DNA of 64,000 nucleotides from Mesorhizobium sp. WSM4306 (GCF_007003975.1 NZ_VFTC01000008.1:1-64000), one strand, 5' to 3'; numbered from the stretch's first letter, positions 44,410 to 53,434 are shown. Program-made: numbers and translations. The notes: generated by a model from the letters alone, not told the origin.

Positions 44410-45267
44410 TCATTTCACGGCGCCGGCCATCAGGCCGCGTATGTAGAAGCGCTGCAGCAACAGGAAGAGGATCAGGCAAGGCACCATCATCACGGTGACG
44501 CCGGCCTGCACGGCGCCCCAGTCGATGGCGCCGAAGCGGCCGGATTGAAGTGCGGTCATCATGATCGGCAGGGTGAATTTGGACTGGTCGGTCATCAGCA
44601 CGAGGGCGGCCAGGAACTCGTTCCAGGCGCCCAGGAACGCGAACAGCGCGATGGTGACGATGCCGGGCCAGACCAAAGGCAGCATCACCTTCAGCAGCAT
44701 GGTGAAATTGTTGGCACCGTCCATGCGGGCGGCCTCCTCGATCTCGCGCGGCACCGCGTCGAAGGCGTTGCGCATCATGAAGATCGAGAACGGCAGCTGC
44801 AGCGTGACATAGACGCAGACCAGCCCGGTCAGCGTGTTGTGCAGGCCGACCTTGGTCAGCACCAGGAAGATCGGCGTCAGGATCGACTGGAACGGGATCA
44901 TGATCGTCGACAGGATGACGACGAAGAGCAGGTCCTTGAACGGAAAGCGGAAGCGCGAGAAGCCGTAGCCGGCAAGCACGCTGACAATGACGGAAAACAC
45001 CACCGTCATGGCGGAGACATAGAGGCTGTTTTGCGCCGGCAGCCACAGCCCGTCGCCGAAAGTGTTGAGCGTGCCATAATTTTCGACCGAGAAGCCGGTG
45101 GTCGGCCAGGGCGGCAGCGGCGGCAAGCGCGCCTCCTGCGACGGCTTGAAGGCCGACAGCACCGTCCAGACGATCGGCGCCAGGAACAGCACCGAGGCGA
45201 TCATGCCGGTCGCGTGCTCGGCGATGCCGAGGCGCAAGCGGCTGTTGCGGCTTCTTGCCTGCGCCAT
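44410..45267 (-). CDS. carbohydrate ABC transporter permease (MalG-like)
   Basis: The 285-residue protein has six membrane helices, with the EAA loop EAARMDGANNFTMLLKVMLPLVWPG that contacts the ATPase. ATG 45267 overlaps the stop of the MalF-like gene by 1 bp. With the upstream permease and binding protein it forms a CUT1-type importer. No ATPase gene accompanies it, so a shared MsmK/UgpC-like ATPase encoded elsewhere must energise it. Confidence 0.93.
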   Translation of the reverse strand: MAQARSRNSRLRLGIAEHATGMIASVLFLAPIVWTVLSAFKPSQEARLPPLPPWPTTGFSVENYGTLNTFGDGLWLPAQNSLYVSAMTVVFSVIVSVLAGYGFSRFRFPFKDLLFVVILSTIMIPFQSILTPIFLVLTKVGLHNTLTGLVCVYVTLQLPFSIFMMRNAFDAVPREIEEAARMDGANNFTMLLKVMLPLVWPGIVTIALFAFLGAWNEFLAALVLMTDQSKFTLPIMMTALQSGRFGAIDWGAVQAGVTVMMVPCLILFLLLQRFYIRGLMAGAVK

Positions 45268-46193
45268 CAGTCGACCCCCTCTGGCTTGCGCAGCAGCCAG
45301 AGCTGGAACGTGCTGAGCGCGACCAGGATGGCGAGCAGGATCATCGACAGTGCGGCGCCATAGCCCAGCTTGAACGACACGAAGGACTGGTTGAATATCC
45401 AGTAGACGGCGGTCAGCGTCTGGTTGCGCGGGCCGCCGCGCAGGATGATGTAGAACTGGTCGAAGGCGAGGATCGAGCCAGCGACCGACAGGATCAGCGC
45501 CAGCGCCAGGGTGCGGCGCATCAGCGGCAGCGTGATGGCGCGAAAGCGCGCGAAGGGCCCTGCCCCATCGATCATCGCCGCCTCCTGCAGATCGGTCGGG
45601 ATCGACTGCAGGCCGGTCATCAGGATGATCATGGTGAAGCCCGCCACCTTCCACACGACCATGGCGATGATCGACCAGAAGGCCGGCTGGAAGGTGGCCA
45701 GAAGGTTGAATTTCTTCCCGGTCAGGCCGAGGTCGTAAGCGGCCGGGCTGAACAGACCGGAATCGACATTCAAAAGCCACGACCAGAGCAGGCTCGCCGA
45801 AGCAAAGCCGATGACAGCCGGCATGAAGAAGGACGTGCGGTAGAAGCCGGTGAGCCGCCGGGGACGCTCGATGAACAGCGCCAGCGGAAAGGCGACGGCG
45901 AAGATCGCGATCGTCACCACCACCGTGTAGAGGCCGGTGAAGCGCAGCGCGTTCCAGAAGCGGGTGTCGCGCAGGATCGCCCAATAATTATCGAGGCCGA
46001 TGTAGCTGTGCTCGCCCATCAGCGGCCAGTTGTGCAACGACATCCACGCCGTCATGCCGAGCGGGATGATGAAAAAGACAACCACCAGCGCCACGGCCGG
46101 CGCGACATAGAGCAGGCCGATCCACTGCCGGCGGCCGGCACCGACCAGTTTTCGCGGGCGCGCCGGAACTGCGGTTGCTGCGATTGAGGTCAT
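45267..46193 (-). CDS. sugar ABC transporter permease (MalF-like)
   Basis: The 308-residue protein has six membrane helices and the EAA loop EAAMIDGAGPFARFRAITLPLMRR. ATG 46193 begins MTSIAATAVPAR. The frame continues 5' through the palindromic element at 46218-46353, which is not coding. It pairs with the MalG-like permease to form the membrane channel of the importer. Confidence 0.93.
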   Translation of the reverse strand: MTSIAATAVPARPRKLVGAGRRQWIGLLYVAPAVALVVVFFIIPLGMTAWMSLHNWPLMGEHSYIGLDNYWAILRDTRFWNALRFTGLYTVVVTIAIFAVAFPLALFIERPRRLTGFYRTSFFMPAVIGFASASLLWSWLLNVDSGLFSPAAYDLGLTGKKFNLLATFQPAFWSIIAMVVWKVAGFTMIILMTGLQSIPTDLQEAAMIDGAGPFARFRAITLPLMRRTLALALILSVAGSILAFDQFYIILRGGPRNQTLTAVYWIFNQSFVSFKLGYGAALSMILLAILVALSTFQLWLLRKPEGVD

Positions 46194-46217
46194 GCGATGC
46201 TCCAGTTGCGGCGTCCC

Positions 46218-46353
46218 CCTCCCCCTTGAGGGGAGGGTCCGGCCGAAGGGCCGGGGGTGGGGTCCTCTGCGCAGTGCGCCGACAGAAAGGCCGAGCACTT
46301 CGCAGGCGACCCCACCCGGACCCTTCGGGTCCGACCTCCCCTCAAGGGGGAGG
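46218..46353. repeat. palindromic element between the binding-protein and permease genes
   Basis: The left arm from 46218 (CCTCCCCCTTGAGGGGAGG) and the right arm ending 46353 are near-perfect inverted copies, and internal hairpins are present in each arm (GGCCGAAGGGCC on the left, GGACCCTTCGGGTCC on the right). It occupies the 172-bp spacer between the sugar-binding protein and permease genes, so it is transcribed inside the operon. It could stabilise or shorten the upstream mRNA. It belongs to a different sequence group from the element at 49536. Confidence 0.8.
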
Positions 46354-46365
46354 TTGAGGGCGGCG

Positions 46366-47607
46366 CTATTTCTGCGGCGCCTGGTCGATGATCGACTGCA
46401 TGGTCTCCTGCGCATTCGAAATCGCGCCGTCGACATCGTCGCCGAAGAAGACCTCGTTGACCATCTGTGTCCACGGGCCGTTGGCGGAGTTGATCAAATC
46501 GTTGAACACCACCGAATAGGGCGTACGGCCCTTGGCCATGGCCTCGGCGGCGATCTGGTAGCGCGGGTCAAGATCCTTCAGCGCCTCCTTGGCGATGTCG
46601 CCGCGCACCGGCAGGCTGCCGTATTTCGCCAGGATGGTCTGGCCCTCCAGCGAATAGGCGAAGTCGAGAAACTCCTTCACCACGGCGAGCTTTGTGGTGC
46701 CCTTGGTGACGACGAAATTGTCGCCGCCGGCGAAGGATGACCAACCGCCATCCTTGCCCGGCAGGAAGGTGACGCCGTAATCGACATTAGGATACTGCGT
46801 GTTGAGCGCGCCGATGGCGAAGGCGCCGGAGGGGGAGATGCCGATATTGCCGGCGGCGAAGGCTGCAAAGAAGTTGGAACCGGTGTCGGTCTGCGCGCCC
46901 GCCGGCACCAGGTCCTTCTTGACCATCGACCGGTAGAGGTCGATGGCGCTGCGTAGCTGCGGGCTGTCCAGCGTCGCCTTCGAGCCGTCCTCGGAGAGGA
47001 TATCGCCGCCCGAGGCCCAGACCAGCGGCGTGAAGGTGAAGATGTTGCAGCCGCCGCAATTGCCGGAGAAATAGAAGCCCTTGATGTCGCCGCCGAGCGC
47101 GTTGACCTTCTCGGCGTCGGCTTCGATTTCGGCCCAGTTGGCCGGGCCCTTTTCAGGGTCGAGCCCGGCCTGCTTGAACAGCTTCTTGTTCCAGATCAGC
47201 ACCGAGCTGTCGGCCGAGAACGGCAGGCCGTAGATGCGGCCCTTGTAGGTGCCGGTCTTGACGTGCGCCGGCGACAGGCTGGCGAAATAGGGCAGCGACT
47301 TCGCCCAGTCGGTGATGTCTTCCAGCTGGCCGGCGGCGGAAAAGGCCGGCGTGTAGATCAGGTCGAGTGAAAGCGCGTCGGGCGCGGTGCCGCCGGCGGC
47401 CGCGGCGCCATATTTCGGAATGATCTCGGCATTGGGGATGATGTCGAGCTTGATCTGGTTCTCATGCGCCTTGTTGAAGGTATCGACGATGCGCGGCATG
47501 AAATTCGAGCCGTCGGCACGCACCCAGATATTGGCCGTGTCGGCGGCCATGGCGGGCATAGCGAAAATACTCGCGGCAAAGGCAAGCCCGGCAATCATGG
47601 TTTTCAT
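46366..47607 (-). CDS. sugar ABC transporter substrate-binding protein
   Basis: The 413-residue family-1 binding protein has a signal peptide (MKTMIAGLAFAASIFAMPAMA). Typical features are YGAAAAGGTAPDALSLD, the GISPSGAFAIGAL pocket strand and LPGKDGGWSSFAGGDNFVV. ATG 47607 has GAGGAGA upstream; an ATG 15 bp earlier lacks spacing. It captures the sugar ligand in the periplasm for the two permeases. The GH127 partner suggests arabino-oligosaccharides. Confidence 0.93.
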   Translation of the reverse strand: MKTMIAGLAFAASIFAMPAMAADTANIWVRADGSNFMPRIVDTFNKAHENQIKLDIIPNAEIIPKYGAAAAGGTAPDALSLDLIYTPAFSAAGQLEDITDWAKSLPYFASLSPAHVKTGTYKGRIYGLPFSADSSVLIWNKKLFKQAGLDPEKGPANWAEIEADAEKVNALGGDIKGFYFSGNCGGCNIFTFTPLVWASGGDILSEDGSKATLDSPQLRSAIDLYRSMVKKDLVPAGAQTDTGSNFFAAFAAGNIGISPSGAFAIGALNTQYPNVDYGVTFLPGKDGGWSSFAGGDNFVVTKGTTKLAVVKEFLDFAYSLEGQTILAKYGSLPVRGDIAKEALKDLDPRYQIAAEAMAKGRTPYSVVFNDLINSANGPWTQMVNEVFFGDDVDGAISNAQETMQSIIDQAPQK

Positions 47608-47676
47608 GGTTCTCCTCCTCATGGTTCTGTTCTCCTCCCTATTGCGGCGCTCTCCCAGATCGCGCCGCGCGTTCTC

Positions 47677-48720
47677 CTAGCCGCCTGGGGGACGGCCGCA
47701 TGACTGACGCACCACCAGCCGGCACGGCAGTTTTCGGATGCCCGGCGCGGCCGGTTGGCCGCCGACGAGCGAAAGCAGCGCAAGACCGGCCTCGCGGCCA
47801 AGCGCTGAAAGGTTCATGTCGACCGAGGTCAGCGGCGGCCGCGTCGCTTCCGCCACGATCTCCCAATTGTCGAAGCCGATAACGCCAACATCGCCGGGCA
47901 CGCCGATGCCGCGCTCGCGCAGCGCATCGATGACGCCGCGCGCGATCTGGTCGTTGCCACAGAAGACGGCGTCGGGTTTCTCTCCCCTGCCCGCCGTGCC
48001 GTCGAACAGTCTTGCGACCGCCTCATGCCCCCAGGCTTCCGACCAGTGTCCGAGCAGCGGCTCGGCAACCGGCAGGCCATGCTCGGTCAGCACTTCGCGA
48101 TAGGCACGCGCCCGCTCATGCACCACGGTGAAGCTCGCAGGACCGCTAACATGGGCGATGCGCCGGCGCCCGAGCGCGCAAAAATGCTCGACCGCCAGCC
48201 GCGCCCCGCCGGCATCGTCGGATTCGAAGCCGATGGCGTCGGGATCGGGCTGGGTGAAGGCGTAGATAACGGGAATGCGCAGGTTGGCGAGATCGACCGG
48301 CAGGTGGCGGTCGATGCGTTTGCCGGTGGCGATTATCCCGTCGACGCGCTTGTCGAGCATGGCCTCGACATGCAGCTGGCCGAGCCGCTGGTCGTCCTCG
48401 ACATTGCACAGGAACACCGAGACGCCGGCATCGACCAGCGCATCGGACACGCCGGCCATCAGCGGCAGCGAGAAGCGCCCGTAGGTATCGTTGGTCAGCA
48501 GCCCGACGGTGAAGGAGCGCTTGCGCAACAGGCTCTGCGCCAGGCTGTTCGGCCGGAACCCGAGCCGCTGCGCCGTCTCGCGAATACGCTCGCGCGTCTG
48601 AGCCGTCATCCGCCCCTGCCCGTTCAGCGCCTTCGACGCCGTCGCCACGCTGACGCCGGCAGCGAACGCCACCTCACGCAGAGTGACCGGTGTCTTGGCG
48701 GGCGGGGCGTCGGAAGACAT
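47677..48720 (-). CDS. LacI-family regulator of the GH127 sugar locus
   Basis: The 347-residue protein has an N-terminal LacI HTH and hinge (VTLREVAFAAGVSVATASKALNG and GFRPNSLAQSLLRKRS) and a periplasmic-binding-type ligand domain. ATG 48720 begins the protein; the open frame runs 27 codons further upstream. It is 69 bp ahead of the binding-protein gene on the same strand, and its own upstream region holds two identical operators. It is therefore probably a repressor of the whole locus and of itself. Confidence 0.92.
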   Translation of the reverse strand: MSSDAPPAKTPVTLREVAFAAGVSVATASKALNGQGRMTAQTRERIRETAQRLGFRPNSLAQSLLRKRSFTVGLLTNDTYGRFSLPLMAGVSDALVDAGVSVFLCNVEDDQRLGQLHVEAMLDKRVDGIIATGKRIDRHLPVDLANLRIPVIYAFTQPDPDAIGFESDDAGGARLAVEHFCALGRRRIAHVSGPASFTVVHERARAYREVLTEHGLPVAEPLLGHWSEAWGHEAVARLFDGTAGRGEKPDAVFCGNDQIARGVIDALRERGIGVPGDVGVIGFDNWEIVAEATRPPLTSVDMNLSALGREAGLALLSLVGGQPAAPGIRKLPCRLVVRQSCGRPPGG

Positions 48721-48742
48721 GGTGGGCGGCGGACCCTTAGCT

Positions 48743-48826
48743 GGGAAAAGGTTTTCTCTTATTGCCCTGTGGGAGTGATGACGGGTGAGGTCAGCGGCCA
48801 CAGGATGATTGGGAAAAGGTTTTCTC
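48743..48826. promoter_or_regulatory. twin LacI-type operators
   Basis: The 16-base sequence GGGAAAAGGTTTTCTC occurs at 48743-48758 and again at 48811-48826. Each contains the LacI-like palindrome GAAAAGGTTTTC, and the centres are 68 bp apart. That spacing suits looping by a tetrameric or paired repressor. The sites are just upstream of the lacI start. No third copy was found near the binding-protein gene. Confidence 0.75.
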
Positions 48827-48992
48827 AGACGAGATTAGGGGAAGGATTTAGGGATAGCAAGGGGGGAGCTAGACCGATGATTGCGTTCGGCGAGCAGCAG
48901 ATTCGTTGTCGACAACGGGCCGCGCCACTTTTTTCGAAGCGTGTAGCATCGACTCAGCGCCATCCGTCCTCTGAACAGAAAGGAGAACGCCC

Positions 48993-49529
48993 ATGCGGAA
49001 ACTGATCATCACCGAATTCATCAGTGTCGACGGCATTGCCGAGGTCGAAAAGCTGCCCAAAATGACCTGGAACGATGAAATGCAAAGGTTCAAGGAGGAT
49101 GAGCTTGCCGATAGCGGCGCCATGCTTCTGGGGCGCACGACCTATGAGATTTTTGCGGGCTCATGGCCGAGCGAAACCGGCGACTTTGCCGACCGCTTCA
49201 ACGCGTTGCCGAAATATGTCGCTTCGACCAGCCTGAAGGCGTTGGACTGGAAGCCGGCGGAATTGCTTACGGGTTCCTTGCCCGAAGCGGTGAGCAAGCT
49301 GAAGCAAGGCAGTGGCGGCAACATCTATGTGCATGGCAGCCTCAGCGTCGCGCAGGAGCTGCTGCGCCACGGCCTGGTCGACCGCGTCAGGCTGCTCAGT
49401 TATCCCGGCACTGTTGGCGATGGCAAGAAGCTGTTTCCGCCCGACATGCCCGTGGCGCTGGAGCCGATCTCGGCCATGACGTTCAGCAATGGCGTGGTGG
49501 CGCTGGAATATGCGGCCGGGAAGGTGTGA
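48993..49529 (+). CDS. dihydrofolate reductase / RibD-like reductase family protein
   Basis: The 178-residue protein has the RibD C-terminal/DHFR fold: ITEFISVDGIAE at the N-terminus, GAMLLGRTTYEIFAGSWPS (cofactor loop), GGNIYVHGSLSVAQELLRHGLVDRVRLLSYP and VGDGKKLFPP. Such proteins are usually NADPH-dependent reductases of unknown substrate. A GAAAGGAG site precedes the ATG. It stands alone between the lacI operators and the patatin-like gene. Confidence 0.84.
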   Translation: MRKLIITEFISVDGIAEVEKLPKMTWNDEMQRFKEDELADSGAMLLGRTTYEIFAGSWPSETGDFADRFNALPKYVASTSLKALDWKPAELLTGSLPEAVSKLKQGSGGNIYVHGSLSVAQELLRHGLVDRVRLLSYPGTVGDGKKLFPPDMPVALEPISAMTFSNGVVALEYAAGKV

Positions 49530-49535
49530 TTAGCC

Positions 49536-49681
49536 AATCTCCCCCTCGTCGGGGGATGCCCGGCAGGGCAGAGGGGACGTCTCGCATGGAGCTCGGCCCC
49601 CTTACGGCAACTAGGAGGTCGCGCTAGGACGGACCGACCCCCTCTGTCGCCTTCGGCGACATCTCCCCCTCAAGGGAGATT
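49536..49681. repeat. intergenic palindromic element
   Basis: The arms AATCTCCCCCTCGTCGGGGG... and ...CCCCCTCAAGGGAGATT are imperfect inverted copies with short hairpins in each arm. The central part contains GATGCCCGGCAGGGCAG, the same core that the IS481 element interrupted at 191-1540. It fills the space between the convergent RibD-like and patatin-like genes. Confidence 0.8.
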
Positions 49682-49687
49682 AGCAGT

Positions 49688-50548
49688 TCAACCGGCCTTC
49701 TTCCCTCGCTTGCCCCCGGCGCGCGCCTCGACCACTCTTTCCACCTCGCGCTTCAGCTCGTCCTTGATCTCCTGCGTCTCGGCCAACAGGGTGTCGATCT
49801 TCATGAAATCGAGCACGCGGTATTTTGAGACGTTGGGGCGGATCAGGATGTCGGGCGGACCCTGCTTCAGCTTGTGGGCGATGATCGACTGCATCATCAA
49901 TTGCGTGGCGCCGTACATCAGGTCGACGGTGGTCGGGTGCTTGCGCTCGGCCTCGCTCGGCGCGCCGACGACATCGATGGCGATGATGATGTCGGCGGCG
50001 TTTTCGATCAGGTCGAACGGCACCGGATTGTAGATGCCGCCGTCGATCAGCACGCGGTCGTCGCGCGTCACCGGCCGGAACACGGCAGGAATGGCGGCCG
50101 AGGCGGCGAGTGCCGAGTGCAGGTCGCCATCGTCGAAAACGGCCAGCTTGTGGCCGAAATAGTCGGTCGCCGTCACCTTGAGCGGGATCTGAAGGTCGGC
50201 GAAGGATTCGGGAATGGCTTCGGGCAGGAATGCCTTCAGGATGCGCTCGATGTTGAACTGGCTGACGCGGATGCCGCCCTGCATGGCCTCGGCGATGGTA
50301 CCCGGCCGCGAGCGCCACATGCGCGCCGCAACCTCGGCACGGCGGCTCAGGATCGAACGGGCATAATCCTCGATTTCCTTGCCGCTCATGCCCGCGGCCA
50401 TGCCGGCGCCCATGATGGCGCCGATCGAGGAGCCGGCGATGGCTACCGGCTTGATGCCGAGTTCGTCCAGCGCTTCGACGATGTGGATGTGAGCCAGGCC
50501 GCGAGCGCCGCCGCCGCCAAAGGCGATGCCGAAAGTGGGACCTGTCAT
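49688..50548 (-). CDS. patatin-like phospholipase family protein
   Basis: The 286-residue protein has the patatin catalytic pattern: oxyanion loop GGGGARGLAHI, nucleophile GSSIG (Ser) and the Asp in IDGGIYNP. It is the RssA-like bacterial type and should hydrolyse phospholipids or acyl esters. Its ATG overlaps the stop of the M16 gene by 4 bp, so it is translationally coupled to the peptidase pair. The functional link is not known. Confidence 0.88.
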   Translation of the reverse strand: MTGPTFGIAFGGGGARGLAHIHIVEALDELGIKPVAIAGSSIGAIMGAGMAAGMSGKEIEDYARSILSRRAEVAARMWRSRPGTIAEAMQGGIRVSQFNIERILKAFLPEAIPESFADLQIPLKVTATDYFGHKLAVFDDGDLHSALAASAAIPAVFRPVTRDDRVLIDGGIYNPVPFDLIENAADIIIAIDVVGAPSEAERKHPTTVDLMYGATQLMMQSIIAHKLKQGPPDILIRPNVSKYRVLDFMKIDTLLAETQEIKDELKREVERVVEARAGGKRGKKAG

Positions 50549-52074
50549 TTGGCCTCCAGCTTCGGGCCGATGCTCATGATCGCAGGGGCCGCCGACAGCA
50601 GCTTCTTCGCCGCCGCCTTGACCTGATCGAGCGTCACGCCGTTGATGAGCGCCGTACGGCGCTGCACGTAGTCGATGCCGAGATGGTCGAGCTGCAATTC
50701 CACCAGGGTCGCGGCAATGGCGCTGGAAGAATCCAGATTGCTGATGGCATAGGAGCCGACCATGTATTTCTTGGTTGCGTCCAGTTCGGCCTCTGTCGGC
50801 CCCTCCTCGGCCATCTTCCTGACCACGTCCTTGACGATGCCGAGCGTCTCTGCCGCGCGGTCCGAACGCGTCGCCGTTGTGATGATCAGCGCGTTGGAAT
50901 GCTGGTGATCGACCAGGTTGGAATCGACGCTGTAGGCCAGGCCGCGTTTTTCGCGCACCTCGTCATAGAGGCGCGAGGTGAAGGTGCCGCCACCGAGAAT
51001 CTGGTTCATCAGCACCGCCGGGAAGAAATCCGGCGCATCGCGCTTCACGCCGGGATAGGCGAACTGCAGCGAGGTCTGCGGCAGGTCGTAATCGACCTCG
51101 AGCCGCTGGCCGAGCTTCAACTCAGTATCGGCAACCGGCCGCAGCAGCTGCTTTTCCGGCAGATCGCCGAACACGTCATCGAGCTTCTGTTTCAGCGTCG
51201 CGGCGTCGATATCGCCGACCACCGCAACATGCAGGCCATTGCGGGCGAAATTGGCCTTGTGGAAGGCAGCCAGATCCGCCGCGGTGATTGTGGCGATGCT
51301 GTCTTTGGTGCCCTGGTCCGGCCGGGAGTAGGGATGTTCGCCATAGATGGCGCGCAGCCATTTGGTCTGGGCGACGGTGTTGGGGTCGCGCTCACTGGCG
51401 ATGATGCCGGACAATATCTGGGAGCGGATGCGGTCGATCGGCGCCTGGTCGAAGCGCGGGCTGGTAACCGCCAGCCTGAGCAGGTCGAAGGCCGCATCCT
51501 TCTGCTCGGCCAGCATGCGCATCGAGCCATAGGTGCCGTCGCGCGCCGCGTCGAAGCCCATTTCGGCGCCGGCATCGTCAAGCTTGGTCTGAAAGGCCTC
51601 GCTGTCGAGGTCGCCGGCGCCCTCGTCGAACAGGCCGGTCATCAGATTGACCAGCCCTTCCCGCCCTGCCGGATCCTGCGTCGAGCCGCCATCGAAGACG
51701 AAGCGAATGGCGATGATCGGAATGGAGTGATCCTCGACCAGCCACGCGTTGATGCCCTTTGACGAGGTCACCTGCTGGATGTCCATCGCGCGCGCGGCAA
51801 GCGCCGGCACGACGAGGAAGAGGATAGAGAGGAACAGGGTGGTGACGGCGCGGAGAGCTCTACCTTCTCCCCGCCAGGCTCCCCCTTCTCCCCTTGTGGG
51901 AGAAGGTGGCCGAGCGAAGCTCGGTCGGATGAGGGGTGCTCCAGCTTGGAGACGACGGCGATCCTTCACCCACCCCTCAACCGTCTCGGCGCTGCGCGCC
52001 GATCCACCTTCTCCCACAAGGGGAGAAGGTAGGCCGCGCGCGACGGCAGAAGCCAACACAGCTTGGTTCGTCAT
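50545..52074 (-). CDS. M16-family peptidase homologue, inactive subunit type
   Basis: The 509-residue M16 protein keeps both barrel-like domains (IPIIAIRFVFDGGSTQDP...; YSVDSNLVDHQHSNALI...) but lacks the HxxEH zinc motif; REGLVNLM stands in its place. It is therefore the non-catalytic partner, as in alpha/beta MPP-like pairs. ATG 52074 lies 4 bp after the active subunit's stop with GGGGAA upstream. The first roughly 75 residues are encoded by a palindromic repeat (51884-52029), and only after it comes the hydrophobic signal VTTLFLSILFLVVPALAARA. No alternative start was found between repeat and signal. Confidence 0.88.
   Translation of the reverse strand: MTNQAVLASAVARGLPSPLVGEGGSARSAETVEGWVKDRRRLQAGAPLIRPSFARPPSPTRGEGGAWRGEGRALRAVTTLFLSILFLVVPALAARAMDIQQVTSSKGINAWLVEDHSIPIIAIRFVFDGGSTQDPAGREGLVNLMTGLFDEGAGDLDSEAFQTKLDDAGAEMGFDAARDGTYGSMRMLAEQKDAAFDLLRLAVTSPRFDQAPIDRIRSQILSGIIASERDPNTVAQTKWLRAIYGEHPYSRPDQGTKDSIATITAADLAAFHKANFARNGLHVAVVGDIDAATLKQKLDDVFGDLPEKQLLRPVADTELKLGQRLEVDYDLPQTSLQFAYPGVKRDAPDFFPAVLMNQILGGGTFTSRLYDEVREKRGLAYSVDSNLVDHQHSNALIITTATRSDRAAETLGIVKDVVRKMAEEGPTEAELDATKKYMVGSYAISNLDSSSAIAATLVELQLDHLGIDYVQRRTALINGVTLDQVKAAAKKLLSAAPAIMSIGPKLEAK
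51884..52029. repeat. palindromic element inside the M16 reading frame
   Basis: Arms starting at 51884 (CCTTCTCCCCTTGTGGGAGA) and ending at 52029 are inverted copies of about 22 identical bases plus further pairing. The element is open in the minus-strand frame of the M16 gene and would be translated as LVGEGGSARSAETVEGW...PSPTRGEGG, before the signal peptide. It resembles protein-coding palindromic elements known from Rickettsia. Confidence 0.85.
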
Positions 52075-52078
52075 CGAA

Positions 52079-53434
52079 TCAATTCCCCGCCTGTTGCTGC
52101 GGCAAGAGATAGCCGGTGGTCGAACGGTCGAGCAGCAGATAGCGGGCGGCGACCGCCTTGATGTCATCGGCGGTGACCTTGCGAATGCGGTCCGGCCATT
52201 CCTCGATGTCCTTCACATTACCGCCGGTGGCGAGCTCGGCGCCGTAGAGATTGGCCATCTCATCCTGTTTGTCGCGGGCGAAGATTATGGCCCTGATGTA
52301 ACGGGCCTTGGCCTTCTCCAGCTCGTCGGCGGTGACGCCGTCCTTGATGATGCGGGCGATCTCGGCGTCGACGGCCGCCTCGACGTCGCTCAGCTTGGCG
52401 TCGCCGCGCGGCGCGCCGTAGACGGTGAAATTGGTGGCGTCGAGCATGGTGCCCTGGAAGAAGGCGCCGGTCCCCGATGCGATGCCCTGCTTGACCACAA
52501 GCTGCTGGTAAAGCCGGCTGCGGCTGCCGCCGCCAAGGATCTCTCCCAACAGGTCGAGCGCCTCGGCCTCGCCGGGTTTTGCGGTGTGGTAGGACGGAAC
52601 CACCCATTGCGTCGAAAAGCTCGGCACCGAAACGCGCGCATCGGTGAGCGTCACCGTGCGCCTGGTGTTCTGCTCCGGTTCGACCGGGCGGATGCGCGGC
52701 GGCAGATCCGGGCCGCGCGCGACCTTGCCATAGGTCTTTTCGGCCAGCGCCTTCACCGCGTCCGGTTCGACATCGCCGGCGACGATCAGCACGGCATTGT
52801 TGGGGCGGTAGTACTTGTCATAGAAGGCAACCGCATCGGTGCGGTTCAGCTGTTCCATCTCCTGCATCCAGCCGATCACCGGAATGCGGTAGGGCTGGTT
52901 CTGCCAGAGTGTCGCGTCGACCTCTTCGTCGAGCACGGCCTCGGGGTCGCTGTCGATGCGCGAGCGGCGCTCTTCCAGGATCACGTCGCGCTCGGTCTTG
53001 ATGACCTCGTCGGTCAAGATGAGGTTGCGCATGCGGTCGGCCTCGAAGCTCATCATCAGTTCGAGCGCCGAGGGCGTCACCGTCTCGTGAAAGGCCGTGT
53101 AGTCATAGGAAGTGAAGGCGTTGTTGGAGCCGCCTATGTCCGAAATGGCGCGGTCGAATTCGCCCGCGGCGTGGTTGGTCGTGGCCTTAAACATCAGATG
53201 TTCGAAGAAATGCGCGATGCCGGACTTGCCTGGCGGCTCGTCGGCGCTGCCGATCTTGTACCACACCATATGGGTGACGATCGGGGCACGATGATCGGGG
53301 ATGACCACCACCTCCATGCCGTTGTCGAGCAGGAAGTTCGCCACCTTGCCGTCGTCCGCGGCCAGGGCCGGGCCGGCCAAGGTCAGCGCAGTGGCGAGCA
53401 GCGCTCTCCGCAGCCATTCAGTATGAGGTGTCAT
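52079..53434 (-). CDS. M16-family zinc metallopeptidase, active subunit
   Basis: The 451-residue protein has a signal peptide ([14 protein letters not shown]) and the M16 inverted zinc motif HFFEH in [14 protein letters not shown], with a downstream EERRSRID glutamate. It should cleave peptides in the periplasm. ATG 53434 is preferred over a TTG one codon upstream. The inactive homologue follows after 4 bp, giving the usual bacterial active/inactive pair. Confidence 0.94.
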   Translation of the reverse strand: MTPHTEWLRRALLATALTLAGPALAADDGKVANFLLDNGMEVVVIPDHRAPIVTHMVWYKIGSADEPPGKSGIAHFFEHLMFKATTNHAAGEFDRAISDIGGSNNAFTSYDYTAFHETVTPSALELMMSFEADRMRNLILTDEVIKTERDVILEERRSRIDSDPEAVLDEEVDATLWQNQPYRIPVIGWMQEMEQLNRTDAVAFYDKYYRPNNAVLIVAGDVEPDAVKALAEKTYGKVARGPDLPPRIRPVEPEQNTRRTVTLTDARVSVPSFSTQWVVPSYHTAKPGEAEALDLLGEILGGGSRSRLYQQLVVKQGIASGTGAFFQGTMLDATNFTVYGAPRGDAKLSDVEAAVDAEIARIIKDGVTADELEKAKARYIRAIIFARDKQDEMANLYGAELATGGNVKDIEEWPDRIRKVTADDIKAVAARYLLLDRSTTGYLLPQQQAGN

